Part shown: piece after piece, positions 49,031 to 59,600 of the stretch | Layout of the letters: each line of letters begins with the position of its first letter | Position numbering within the stretch: the stretch's first letter is position 1 | NCBI RefSeq assembly: GCF_000210295.1 | Contig: NC_026744.1 | Coordinates: 1,736,001 to 1,800,000 of the forward strand | Origin: Trypanosoma brucei gambiense DAL972 | Taxonomy: Eukaryota > Euglenozoa > Kinetoplastea > Trypanosomatida > Trypanosomatidae | Direction of reading: 5' to 3' | DNA: 64,000 bases | Made by a program: the position numbers and the translations under genes | The notes under the pieces: model-generated | What the model saw: only the letters and a program-made list of their open reading frames with translations | Database searches by the model: none | Told to the model about the DNA's origin: nothing

Positions 49031-50479
49031 ATATTCCTTAGAAAAATACTTGTGGGACCGCCTCCCCTTTTTGTGTTGGCTGAGTGGAATAAAACGGAAT
49101 GGAGGGCAGTGATTGGAAGGCACGAGTGATAGGGTTTCAGCGGGGGACCATGAAAAAGGAAAGAAAAGAAAGAGAAACCCTCAAGCTGAGCTGCACCACC
49201 CCACAAAAATAAAAAAAAGCGGCATAAGTGAAGGAAGGTGAAGACAGGCAGAGAGTAAAAATAACACAACAAAAACAAAAAATGAAAAATGTTCCCGGCC
49301 ACTTCACTGTGGAATCACTTAACAGTATCTTAAGAACGCGAAAAGCAAATCCCTTGAGTGCATGAGTGCTCAAAAACGGAAAACGGGTCAGTTCTGACTC
49401 ATAACGTGAGTACCCGCGGGCAAGCGATTAAGGTTTCTTTCTTTTGTTTTTAATATTTTTGGTGTTGAAAAAGAATAAAAACACATTTTATTAAAGAAAA
49501 AGAACCAAAAAAACAAAGAAGAGTTTCTATCACAGGAATGTTATGCCCTTAGGGCCACGTAATTTGCGTAGAAAGAAAAACATTAAATACCAACAAACAT
49601 AAGAAAGAGAGAGAAAACGTTAGACCTCCCGAGCCGAAGTTGCGCCGCACCTCTCTTTTCCCCTTCGTCTTCACTCCCCCACCGGAGCCACAAGTTTGCA
49701 TGACGCCAACTGAAGCAAATAACGCCTAGAGACGTTTGTTTTACCTCCTTTCACCCAAGGAAGGTGTGTAAAATAACAAAAGAGTAAAAATCATACATAG
49801 AAAATTGTCCTCCATCCCCACTGGAGGAATGACAGCTTCTCAACAACAAAAGTAAAGAAAAGAGGGGAAAAGCATTTTAGTGTGGAGCCACTTCACCGGC
49901 TCTTCTATCTTTCTGGCATTGCGGTAAAGGGGTAAAATATAGATATTTATACGTTCCACAACACAACCAACAGTTGATCACCTCTCCTTTTCTTGCTATG
50001 GTGGGAGGCGAATGTAATTTTCAGAAGTGGGAGAAAACTCAAAAAAAAACAATAGCAACTCCACTACAGGATTGTTCAAAAATTACACTGCTTTTACCTT
50101 AAGTGGGAGAGAGGCTTACGCTTCTTTCCTTCCCCTTCTCCACAAATTCGCTCTTCCTTTTTTTCTTCACCTTCTTTTTCTCTGCTGTTATCATTATTTT
50201 GTAAACCGTCTTTACACCTCCCCATAGGAAGTTAACCAAATAACGCTTGGGTGTAAACATACGCGCATAAATGTTTTATGGTTATTTCCATTGGATACAC
50301 GCATATACACTTGCATTTACGTGTGAAAATATAAGCGTAAGGAACAGCAAACAACAGTACATCGCTAATATTAACTGGTTTTAACCTTCTACCGAAACTA
50401 CCGCCCCCCGCGCCTCCCTCCTACCCTTTAATAAACTCCCCCTTCACCTCCGTCTCCACCTCAGCTTTTTCAGTGAACC
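49031..50479. other. 1.45-kb intergenic region
   Basis: This AT-rich spacer has + purine runs (49150-49175, 49250-49290, 49490-49520) usable as pyrimidine tracts. A 188-codon frame at 48736-49302 overlaps the hypothetical gene in another frame and is rejected. No gene seen. Confidence 0.65.
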
Positions 50480-51358
50480 TCAACTGCTGCCGCTCTCTCC
50501 GGCCCATTTCTCCTTTGCAAACTGAATTGTTATGTTCTCCAGAGAAGGGACATCAAACGGATCGGGATCAGAGGTCCATGTCCTTTGGTAGTCACTTTGC
50601 TTCGGTACCCACTCCGTGAACCCCGCAACGGCACCGCGCACAGTCTTCACCGTATTGGGAGATGCCTTTGTTGTAACATAGTTCATCACCATGGTGGGGA
50701 TCCAGCCGCCAACATCGCATTGGGTTACATACGTTAGGCAACATCCCTTCGTTCCCTTGTCTTCCCATGGCCGTATCAAATATCCGGTGATCTTCGAAAA
50801 CCCGCGGACAACGGAATCACTACTGATTTTGTTTGCTTTCAAGTAGTTCGTGGGAACGTCACGGTGGGGAACGGACGTGTTGAATATGATGAACTCTCCG
50901 TTACCGGCGCTATGCCAGGCGCGTTGATTCACAAAGTCGCGGTTGGTGACTCCTGTAGCCGGGCTTTTCGCTGCGTAGTAGCCTATATCGGTATTGGGAC
51001 TAAGCTGCACAATGCAGAAGGCCTCAATGCGATACGTATCCCACACAACGCGATATAATCCGTCCTGCAGCATGTCGTACATGGTTTGCGGATCAACACC
51101 CGGATACACGCTGAAAACCTTAACGACATTCAGCGATTCTCCCTTCACCTTTTTACTCCACACAATCGTATCGTTCGGACGATTGCAGCGAAGTGAATAC
51201 CCTTCGAGTGAGTCGGCATAGTTGCGAAATGCAAGAAAGTCGTTCTTCGCTGGCAAGCGGTACCTCCTGCCGGCGTTGCTCACCTCCTCTCCTGTCAGGG
51301 GAAACGGGGTTTTATACACCACAGTTTCCTCCTCCTCTTTGGTGGTATCTGATGGCAT
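50480..51358 (-). CDS. START-domain lipid-binding protein, STARD10/PCTP-like
   Basis: The 292-residue protein starts at the ATG at 51358. A START domain spans about 35-260. Landmarks are MYDMLQDGLYRVVWDTYRIEAF matching the family DxxYRKxWDxxVxE stretch, NTDIGYYAAKSP, TNRDFVNQRAWH (NRDxVxxRxW), FIIFNTSVPH, and the C-terminal TGYLIRPW..CCLTYVTQCDVGGWIPTMVMNYVTTKASP, the signature of STARD2/STARD10 proteins that bind phosphatidylcholine or related lipids. No signal peptide or TM is seen, so it is probably cytosolic or peripherally membrane-bound. The ligand is not deducible; phospholipid transfer is the family inference. Confidence 0.92.
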   Translation of the reverse strand: MPSDTTKEEEETVVYKTPFPLTGEEVSNAGRRYRLPAKNDFLAFRNYADSLEGYSLRCNRPNDTIVWSKKVKGESLNVVKVFSVYPGVDPQTMYDMLQDGLYRVVWDTYRIEAFCIVQLSPNTDIGYYAAKSPATGVTNRDFVNQRAWHSAGNGEFIIFNTSVPHRDVPTNYLKANKISSDSVVRGFSKITGYLIRPWEDKGTKGCCLTYVTQCDVGGWIPTMVMNYVTTKASPNTVKTVRGAVAGFTEWVPKQSDYQRTWTSDPDPFDVPSLENITIQFAKEKWAGESGSS

Positions 51359-52928
51359 GAATAAGAGAAGCTAACGTGTAGCGTAGATATATATAGTTAT
51401 GTCTGTTGGTATTTACAGATATACTTGATAAATGCTGCGTATAAACTATATTGTGATTTTGTCCTTATTTTAATTATTATCGTGGGCCTAAAGAAACAAA
51501 ATACCGAGGCGTGTCCCCCCCCCTAAAGGTGTGTTTACGTGTGGGTACAAAAATATATGTGCTTGCCGCGCGCTTCCACCTCGCTTGTTTCCAAGCGTTT
51601 AGGTTCCGTGTTGTATGGGCGAGTGCTACAGCTATTGGGCGTTTCCGCAGCAACAATAACAGCACTGAATTTTCACTTGTAAAGCGTAGATGAGTATGCA
51701 AATAAAGAAACGCATGCACACATAGAAATGTATGTGCGATAATTATAAGCCATGACAAGAAGGGGCGCAGGGAATGGGAAGCGTGCTGAATGATGGTCCG
51801 ATAATGACCAGAGAAATGCAAAAAAAAAAGGAGAAAAATAGGTAATCCTCTGCAAACTTCACAAGTTTCAAAAAGGCGAAGCAAGCACACCAGTCCCTCA
51901 TGGAGAAATTCCCTCTGGAGGCCCCAAAATGTCAAGATGAATCTCCTGCGTTTTCCCCTCTACCAGTTACATACGCACTCACATAAATATATTCATAATA
52001 AACGATATTGCAGCGTTTTATACGGAGACATGTAATGTTCAGTGCTCCACCCAACGAAAAAGAACAGAAGGCCGGGGCCACAATAAAGTTGGAAGTATCG
52101 CCCACATTTCCATCAACTGCTTCTTAATCACTCAGTCTAATTTGTCGTTGTCCCAGTTCCAGGAGTAAAAGAAGAATACAAGAAAAAAAAGGAAGAAGAG
52201 TGGTGCAAATCAAAGGATGACAGTTGTTAAGGAAAAAAAAAAAGCAGCAAGAAAGAGCAAACAAACACCCACGTATACGCCGGAACCGGCGTCAACTGAA
52301 ACATACATAAACAGGCGCGCCACATAGATTCCGTGAAGAGGAGCCGCGTGAAAAATACATCACGTATAAATTTGTGGGACACTGAAACAGTAGTAAGTGA
52401 ACTACAGAGCCTGTTACGTCTTCAACACATATACGTACACGTCTAATACAAGTAACGGTGAATAAAGTGTGAGCAATCTACACCTCTTTTCTTCCACAGA
52501 AAAGCGCAAATAACTTTTTTTTCACATTTTTTTTTACTGACCATTGCTTAACGTAAAGAGGCAGGTGGATCTCCCACGTTATATATATCTGTACGCATGC
52601 ACTGAGCCAGATTGACGGCTGCACTGAAAGGTTACTTATGTCGCAAGCGATGAAAACGCTGGGTTAGGTGCCAGAGAGAAAAGGGAGACGCGAAACAGCA
52701 ACCACGAGCAGGTACGAAGGAATATATCATCAGTAGATAAAGAACCAAAGAAAGGGGAAAAAACGAAACGAAACGCGGAGATACCTCTTTTGAAACGAAT
52801 GAGGTGCTTTAAAACTACTTTGGTGAACGTCCCTCCTTTTTTTTTTCTTCCTCGACGTATTCACCATATCGGTGTTGGTGTTATTATTGTTATCGTGCCC
52901 CATAGAGTCCAAGTGGGGTGGAGTCACT
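51359..52928. other. 1.57-kb intergenic region
   Basis: The region contains short TA runs, A-runs (51820-51829, 52230-52243) and no credible gene. The 152-codon - frame at 51477-51935 has no ATG at all. The + sequence is purine-rich around 52680-52760. Confidence 0.65.
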
Positions 52929-55889
52929 TCAGGTGGAGACGTTGAGTCCGGAATCGGTAGATGCCTTATCGCTATGCCACAGTTTTACCTCGTCTAAGAG
53001 CTTCTTGAAACGTTCCTCGAGACCGTCATTTAGCACCCGTCTTGGGTGGATATCCTCCTCGCCGGTCCCATAGTCCTTGTTCGTTCTACGCATACGCCTG
53101 GGTGGTGTGAAGTTGTTGTGCCGCTCACGTAAAGAGGGAGTTCCGTTACTTTGTCTTGCCTTCGTGCGACTGATTCCGTTAAATGTGAGTGAGCGAGTAA
53201 ATGGAACTACATCCTCTGAAAACTTTACATGGGTCCTTGTGGCACACCGCGAGAAGGTGGGACTCGCCGCTTTACCCGCGTCTGTCCGTGCAGCATGTGG
53301 GCGGGAGGAAGCGAGGGTCATTTCTTTACACGGTGAGCCGATGATGGTGTTCTTCTTGCCGTTTACCGTGGAGAGGTTTGCGGGATCCCTATGGCCCACC
53401 TTAATTGCACCCTTAGGGCAGGGTGGTTTCTTGAACGTGGCACCAGCAGGCTGACGAGTGCTGGGTCTCGTCACCGGCCGTGGCGGAACAGTCATTGCCT
53501 TCGGTGTCCGCTGACACTTTGCTGCAGCGATTGTCGAACGGCTATTTCCGGAAAGCGGCGTATTCGTGCCGGCTACACTCCTATTGCTGTACGCCCCCGT
53601 GGCTTTCTTGGGCGAGCTATGCACCACCAAGCTCCTACTGTCTGGACCATTTGATACCTGGTATTGTAGGCGTGCCTCTATGCCCTGTGTTGACGACCGC
53701 CTAAAACGTGATTCAGCGGACGCCATGGGAGACGCCCTACCACTTCTCATAGATTTCTGGACTACGTGAATTATGTCTGCGGTCGGGATGGAAGGAAGGT
53801 TTGCATACATGAGTGCAAGTTGTGCTTCTTCCCATACTGACGAGTTGGGTGTGGTCAATGGCAACATGCTCTTAATTGCCTGCACACACTTGCTTAGCGC
53901 CTGCGAAAACTCTTCCTCATGACTCATGACAGCACGGTATTCTTGGTGATAATGTGCCGCCAGGCATTCCGCCTCTGTGCAGTTCTGTCTCAGCTTTACA
54001 TTATCAAGGAGAAGTTCCAAGAAAGGATGTTGCTTCTCCCGCAGTAACTCCTGCCGTACCTTGTCAAGCTCCTTATCAGTTGCGTCCATCTTCTCCCGAA
54101 GGCGTTTGATTTCCCCTCCGTGTGCAGTCAATTCCACCTCCATCTCCTTGATTGCGCGCTGCTGCCCAGCGACGCCGACGGAGGTCGACAGTTCCCCATC
54201 TACGCCCTTGCCGGAGCCCTTCTGCTTTGCGGACAAAAAGCGAACGAGCTTCCACTTCTGCTGCCGAAGACGCATATTCAACTCACTATGTGCTTCCTCA
54301 GCCTCCCGCATTTCACGATAGAGTAGCTCTTTTGTCGCTGATAGAGACTTAGTTTTCTTCTGAAGGTCCGCTGACAATTCCATCGCTTCCACTACTTTTG
54401 GAGTTCGTGTAGAGGACCGCATTGATGCCCTACCTGTTGCCTCGAGAGGAAGTTGCATCCAGTCCCGCTCCGTACGTTGCGCTGACAGGGACAATGTTGG
54501 CACTTCCAGGTCTTTCGCCTGTGGAGGTGAAACGGCCCGTGGGGATGTGCGGGCTGCCCCGTTGGCATTATTCGCGTTGGCACCACGCAACTGTAGGAGC
54601 TCATCGCGCGCCAAAGCCAACTCAGCACGAAGCTCCTCAATGAGTGCCTCTTGATTTGCTGCCACGACTTTCGAGTCAACCGCAAACTCATGGCGTTTTG
54701 CTGTCACGCGTATTTTCTTTGCTTGCATCGCAAAGAGCATAGTGTTGATGGTCTCCTCGTAGTTCATGCTGCTAGGACTGATACAGAACAACATCAGCGT
54801 CCTACAGTTCCCCCCGATACTGTCCTGCAGTAGCCGCGTGAGTTTAGATCCACGGTATGGAATGTAATGCGTCCTCTCGGGGTGCTCTCTCCGCTGCACT
54901 AACTCCTGCACAACAGCGCTAAGTGCAAGAAGGGAGCGGTTGATATTTCCACCCTCACGCAAGCGGTCACCCCTGTTGCTGCTACCTGCTGCTCTTTCAG
55001 ACCCAGCCAAATCGCAGAAGCGGATGCGTCCAACGGTCCCAAGCGATGCGTTGACTGTGTCCTTCACTTCTATCTCTACGGTGAAGATCGCGTGAGAGCG
55101 GCTCGAGTGTGCATTGGCGTCCGTGGAAGCCACAAAGCGGTTGATGTGTCCACGCTCCACACACCGAGCGAAGTCATCCGCCGTTTCCGGCGTGCAGTAC
55201 GTGAGGCCCCGCACCGCAAGACTTTCGGGGTTAACACCGCAACGTCCGTTGATAAAGCTACCGTAACAACTGGTGTCATTGGAATGAGTGAGCTCCTGCA
55301 CGTTCAATTCCTTCCGCTTCCCCTGACCACTTGTCTGCGCCAGAAGGTCGTACACCTTTTCGTTGTATACTTCCATGAAGCTGCAGCGGGTGGTCACTGT
55401 CTTTTCATTTTCCTCCAGCTCACTCTTCGTCTCTAAGATGTCCTGCACAGCCTGGTAAATGACACCAGCAGCACTCATTTGTCCGCCAAACATCGTGTGA
55501 GTTTTCCCTGAACCAGTCGACCCATAAGCGAGAACAGATCCGTTAACACCTTCAAATGCCCCCGCGATTACATGCCGGCAGGCCTCGTACACTTCAAACT
55601 GAGAACTATAATGGTGAAACACTTGATCAACATTGAACTGCCTCGGACGCGGCTTGGCGTGAGGCGCACCAAAGTAACGAGATGACATTTTGGACGGCGC
55701 TCCATTCACAACTATTCCATCCTTCAAGCACTGCACGATATTTCGGACGCTGGGGTTCGCATGCTCAACCGTTGACAGGGGCCGTACGCGCACAACAACC
55801 CGGATTGTACCGTCATCGCTCGGCTGCTTCACCTCTACGACAGCGCCACTACAACTTCCACGTCTAGCGACGTTATCTTCTCCGCCCAT
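52929..55889 (-). CDS. Kinesin with N-terminal motor, kinesin-8-like
   Basis: The 986-residue protein starts at the ATG at 55889. The motor occupies about 25-390: IRVVVRVRPLS, P-loop AYGSTGSGKTHTMFG, switch I NAHSSRSHAIFTVEIE, switch II DLAGSERAAG, then GGNINRSLLALSAVVQEL and HYIPYRGSKLTRLLQDSIGGNCRTLM. The loop/HIPYRxSKLTRLLxDSxGGN region and the GVIYQAVQDIL stretch after the P-loop resemble kinesin-8. A coiled coil (about 395-640) and a basic Ser/Pro-rich tail (about 730-930) follow. All nucleotide-binding residues are present, so it is likely an active microtubule motor or depolymerase; the subfamily needs a tree. Confidence 0.93.
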   Translation of the reverse strand: MGGEDNVARRGSCSGAVVEVKQPSDDGTIRVVVRVRPLSTVEHANPSVRNIVQCLKDGIVVNGAPSKMSSRYFGAPHAKPRPRQFNVDQVFHHYSSQFEVYEACRHVIAGAFEGVNGSVLAYGSTGSGKTHTMFGGQMSAAGVIYQAVQDILETKSELEENEKTVTTRCSFMEVYNEKVYDLLAQTSGQGKRKELNVQELTHSNDTSCYGSFINGRCGVNPESLAVRGLTYCTPETADDFARCVERGHINRFVASTDANAHSSRSHAIFTVEIEVKDTVNASLGTVGRIRFCDLAGSERAAGSSNRGDRLREGGNINRSLLALSAVVQELVQRREHPERTHYIPYRGSKLTRLLQDSIGGNCRTLMLFCISPSSMNYEETINTMLFAMQAKKIRVTAKRHEFAVDSKVVAANQEALIEELRAELALARDELLQLRGANANNANGAARTSPRAVSPPQAKDLEVPTLSLSAQRTERDWMQLPLEATGRASMRSSTRTPKVVEAMELSADLQKKTKSLSATKELLYREMREAEEAHSELNMRLRQQKWKLVRFLSAKQKGSGKGVDGELSTSVGVAGQQRAIKEMEVELTAHGGEIKRLREKMDATDKELDKVRQELLREKQHPFLELLLDNVKLRQNCTEAECLAAHYHQEYRAVMSHEEEFSQALSKCVQAIKSMLPLTTPNSSVWEEAQLALMYANLPSIPTADIIHVVQKSMRSGRASPMASAESRFRRSSTQGIEARLQYQVSNGPDSRSLVVHSSPKKATGAYSNRSVAGTNTPLSGNSRSTIAAAKCQRTPKAMTVPPRPVTRPSTRQPAGATFKKPPCPKGAIKVGHRDPANLSTVNGKKNTIIGSPCKEMTLASSRPHAARTDAGKAASPTFSRCATRTHVKFSEDVVPFTRSLTFNGISRTKARQSNGTPSLRERHNNFTPPRRMRRTNKDYGTGEEDIHPRRVLNDGLEERFKKLLDEVKLWHSDKASTDSGLNVST

Positions 55890-56653
55890 TGTGCGTTTCC
55901 CTTTACCTTCGAGGAAGGAGGCAGATTCCGTTGTGTAGTTACCCTACCCTTTCTTATAACTGCCGACTCTTTTTTTTGCTAATGCCTTCGATACCCCACC
56001 CTCCCCACTTTCCCCTCTTTTCTACTGCGCGGGAAGAGACTGTCCCCACTAAAGAAGATAAAGAAAACGCCGGAAAAATTAGAGAGTCTAACACTCGTAA
56101 TAAATTAAAGTCTTTCAATATAAATGTCGATACGCACCCTTACTTGTGAAAGATCATTTCCCGTTCTTCCCATTTTTTTTTCTTCCGCGGATGAAGCTGC
56201 CCCGGCTCTCACCGCACATTCCTCTGCTGCGCTGCATACGTCCCCGCTCTGGTGTAGTGATCTCCAGGTGTAAAACACCTGCAGAAATTACCACAGCCAA
56301 AAGATTAGCGCCCACGTGAACTGTACGGACACATCAACACCCACGCATAGACAAAGAGAAGGGGGGAAAGAAAAGAAAGTTAAAGCCTTCTCAACAGTGG
56401 CAAACACACCCATGTGAACATTTCTCCTTACATATTCCCGTCACCATGGCCGAATGCTGTAAAAGGGAGGGGGCACTGACCGTTAAACTACGGCAGGGGG
56501 GAACAAAATCGACAAACACGAGAGAAATGTCTCGGCCGTGCTGCCTTTGGGTGGTTGCTCCCGTACTTCAATATTGCGCGGTGACGACACTTTGTCTAAC
56601 AGCGCTTTGTTTTTCGGCACACCCCATTCGAGGGACTGCGAGGTTATAAGTTT
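55890..56653. other. 0.76-kb intergenic region
   Basis: The + run AAAGAAGATAAAGAAAACG (56050-56070) reads as a pyrimidine tract on -, followed by AG, consistent with kinesin trans-splicing. No gene seen. Confidence 0.65.
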
Positions 56654-59600
56654 CTAGCGACGCTCAGATTCCTGCATGCGGTTGATGCGCAGCGTAACCT
56701 CTCGCAATTCATCCCTCTGGCGTCTGTGCTGCTCTTGCAGGTGAAGTGCGCTCCTTGCAAACTCTGTATCTCGCGGTAACGTGAGAGTGTTTCTGTCAAC
56801 GCCTTCATTGGCCGAAGCACCGTGAGGGTCCGCACCTGCAGAAGTGCCTCCAGGTTTGGTATTTGTAGAGCCTCCTCCGCGCACTGGTCGACGCAGCACT
56901 ACAAACTTCATTTCCTGCCGATTTGCCGACTCTTCATGTGGCTGCTGAGATCGCTGCTGTTGCCGATGTAGACGAATACCGGCAGTAAGTTCCTGCTTTA
57001 TGAGCCGCTCCGCCGCACCTCCCTTTGTGGCTGCAGAAGCCGCACGGAAAATGCCATCACGCTGAGTCTCGGACATCAATGCCCGTAACTTGGCGTCAAG
57101 ATTGGCTTCCTCTATCCTCAGACGGAGAGCCTCGGCGGCGGCTATCTTCTTGTTGTCGTCATCTTCATCTTCATCTTCATCTTCATCTTCATCTTCATCT
57201 TCCTCCTCCTCCTCTTCGTCATCTGAGTATTCCTCTTCCTCGACATCTGAGTATTCCTCTTCCTCGTCATCCTCATCATCCATGTCATCATCCTCGTTTT
57301 CCTCAGAGATCATGTCCGAATCGCTGCGGCTGAACCCACTGAGGGTACTGCTATGACTGTAATCGCTGTCGAAATCAGGCGACTCATCACTACTACCGTC
57401 ACTTTGAGTCGATACGTCATATTCCCCTCTTGCGTAGCTTTCACCGGCGTCACTCCCATGGCTGCTGACCGCATCGTAGACGTGATCCACATCTTGGGTC
57501 GACAATCCCATCAGGTTCTCTTCAACGTTTTCGGCTACCGTACTCTCAACCTGAGAGGACGATGCCGCACGTACTTGAACAGATGAAATGCGGCAATGGG
57601 GAAAGTCTTCACGGCAACTTTTTCTCATTTTCTCGCACATCCGGTCGTACCATACGTTGGCGGGCAGTACATGTTCCTCTTCGACTACCTTTGCATATGC
57701 CTCGGCTTCCTGCAGCGACTTTGGCAGTCGCATACCGGGAGGCGGAGCGGTAGACTCAGACACAGAATCTTGGGACCTCTCTTTCTCCTCACCACCGCGG
57801 TGCTTATCCCGTCCCTTAGGTTGCCCGACCCCGCTTCCCTGGCGCATACACTCATCTAACTGAGAAACTAATTCGTCAAGGCGTTGAGACAGGTCCAGAG
57901 GAAGTGCCCTGATAGTATACCTGTGCACAAATAGAAGCGCCATCATTTTACGCATCAACTGGTGGAGGCCCGCAAGGCGCTCTGCTGAGCGTGATCTGCT
58001 GTCCCGCTGCTGCCACGGCAAAAAGGTTAGGGACCCAGAAAGTAGACTGACACAACACCGTAAGCGGGAACAATCGGGGCTGCATCCATTCGGATGCGGT
58101 GTGTAGCAGAGGAGTTGAGCCACAATGTAGCTCACGAAGCGAAAGGAAAGAACACGAGCACGACAAAGGTGGGTAATAAATACACAATCCAAAAGACGCA
58201 AGCTCATCGAACGGTATTCTGCGTGCAATTGAGATGCCTCTGCATAATAGCGGATTTCTTCGGTCATTTCGACTGCCTCCACCTCTGTATCTCTTGGAAC
58301 GACCTCCAAGTCACGTCGCAGATCCTCAGCAACCGTTTCCACAATGCGCAGAACCAATGACTCATGCCCAGCGCGGCCCAGGTCGGCAAGCAAATCAGCT
58401 AGTAGTGGAATATTGTCCCATTTAAGATGCTGCACATCGCGTAACGTGGCCACAAGCCCGTTTCGTTTGGCAGGGTCTTCCCACGGCACCTTTACTAGCT
58501 TCTCACAAACAAACTTGTACTTCTGCCGTGATAAGACGTCATTGAGTAGGTGCCGCACGTAAAGCTCAAGTGGAGAACGCTCAACTTGTGCGACGGGGCG
58601 CCTCGGGGCGGATGGAACGTGAAGGAAGTCAAGCGATGCCCTTATTAGGTCTGATCCCTCATCGTTTAAAGTCGTCTTCGATAACGCACTCTCGAGCTTA
58701 CCCAACGCCTTGTTAAAAGGCTGCCGCGTCGTCTGGTTCCGAGACAGAAAGAATCCACAGTACTTCATGACAGAAGAAATTAAGTAGGGACTGATGCGAC
58801 CATGTAAATCCTCCATCCCCACACGCAGCACACTAAATACAGCCAAATGTGCTATAGCACCGAATTTCGTCAAGTCACATATGTAGCGAACGGTGCCCTC
58901 TACCTGATCTCTCAATTTCTCCTCCGATATTCCACTGTCAGCCTTGCACAAAGATTTCCAATGGGCGTCCAACCTCCCGGCAATAAACTCACTCATGTCC
59001 GGAAAGTACTGGCTGAACTCCGCAATGCAACGTGAGAGGTAGGGCACCATATCAGGCTGCTGAACCCACGGAGAGTACCACACCTCCATCGCCAACAACA
59101 TACGGCAATTTGTGAAGAATACACTCCCAAGTGCAACGCTTCCAGACGAATGCTCTAGCGGGCGTAGTGCCTCCTGCATGTACTGGACACACCACTTGTC
59201 AATGGCATCTGCGCTTCTGCACTGTTCAAGTTCTTCTAGCAACTGCAACACCACCGCATACTCATCGAACAAGGTTGCTGGTACAGCCAACCACGCAAGC
59301 CAGAGGCGTCGCTCCACCGTCGTGGACACCTTCATGTATGAGGGTGACCTGCTTTCGCCCACACACCGTGTGTCAGAGTTGGAGGCCGTATCCTTTCCTT
59401 CGCCTTCTTCTTTCCGCTTGTGAGCTTTTTTCTCCCTTGCGTCAGTAACCCCTGCACAGGGTGACTGGGCAAGAACCCCCTGTCGCCCAAGAGAATCCCA
59501 GCTTGGCTTCTCACTTAACAGCGATTTTAAAAGCTCATCCGATATGATCAAGAAATCTGGGACATACTCATAGAAGATGCGCTGCTCATCGCTCTCAAAG

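Noticed and set aside
48736..49302. 188-codon - frame rich in Phe/Leu
   Set aside because: Mostly a translated pyrimidine tract upstream of the 48140-49030 gene, overlapping it in another frame.
51477..51935. 152-codon - frame
   Set aside because: No ATG anywhere in the frame; starts with TTG.
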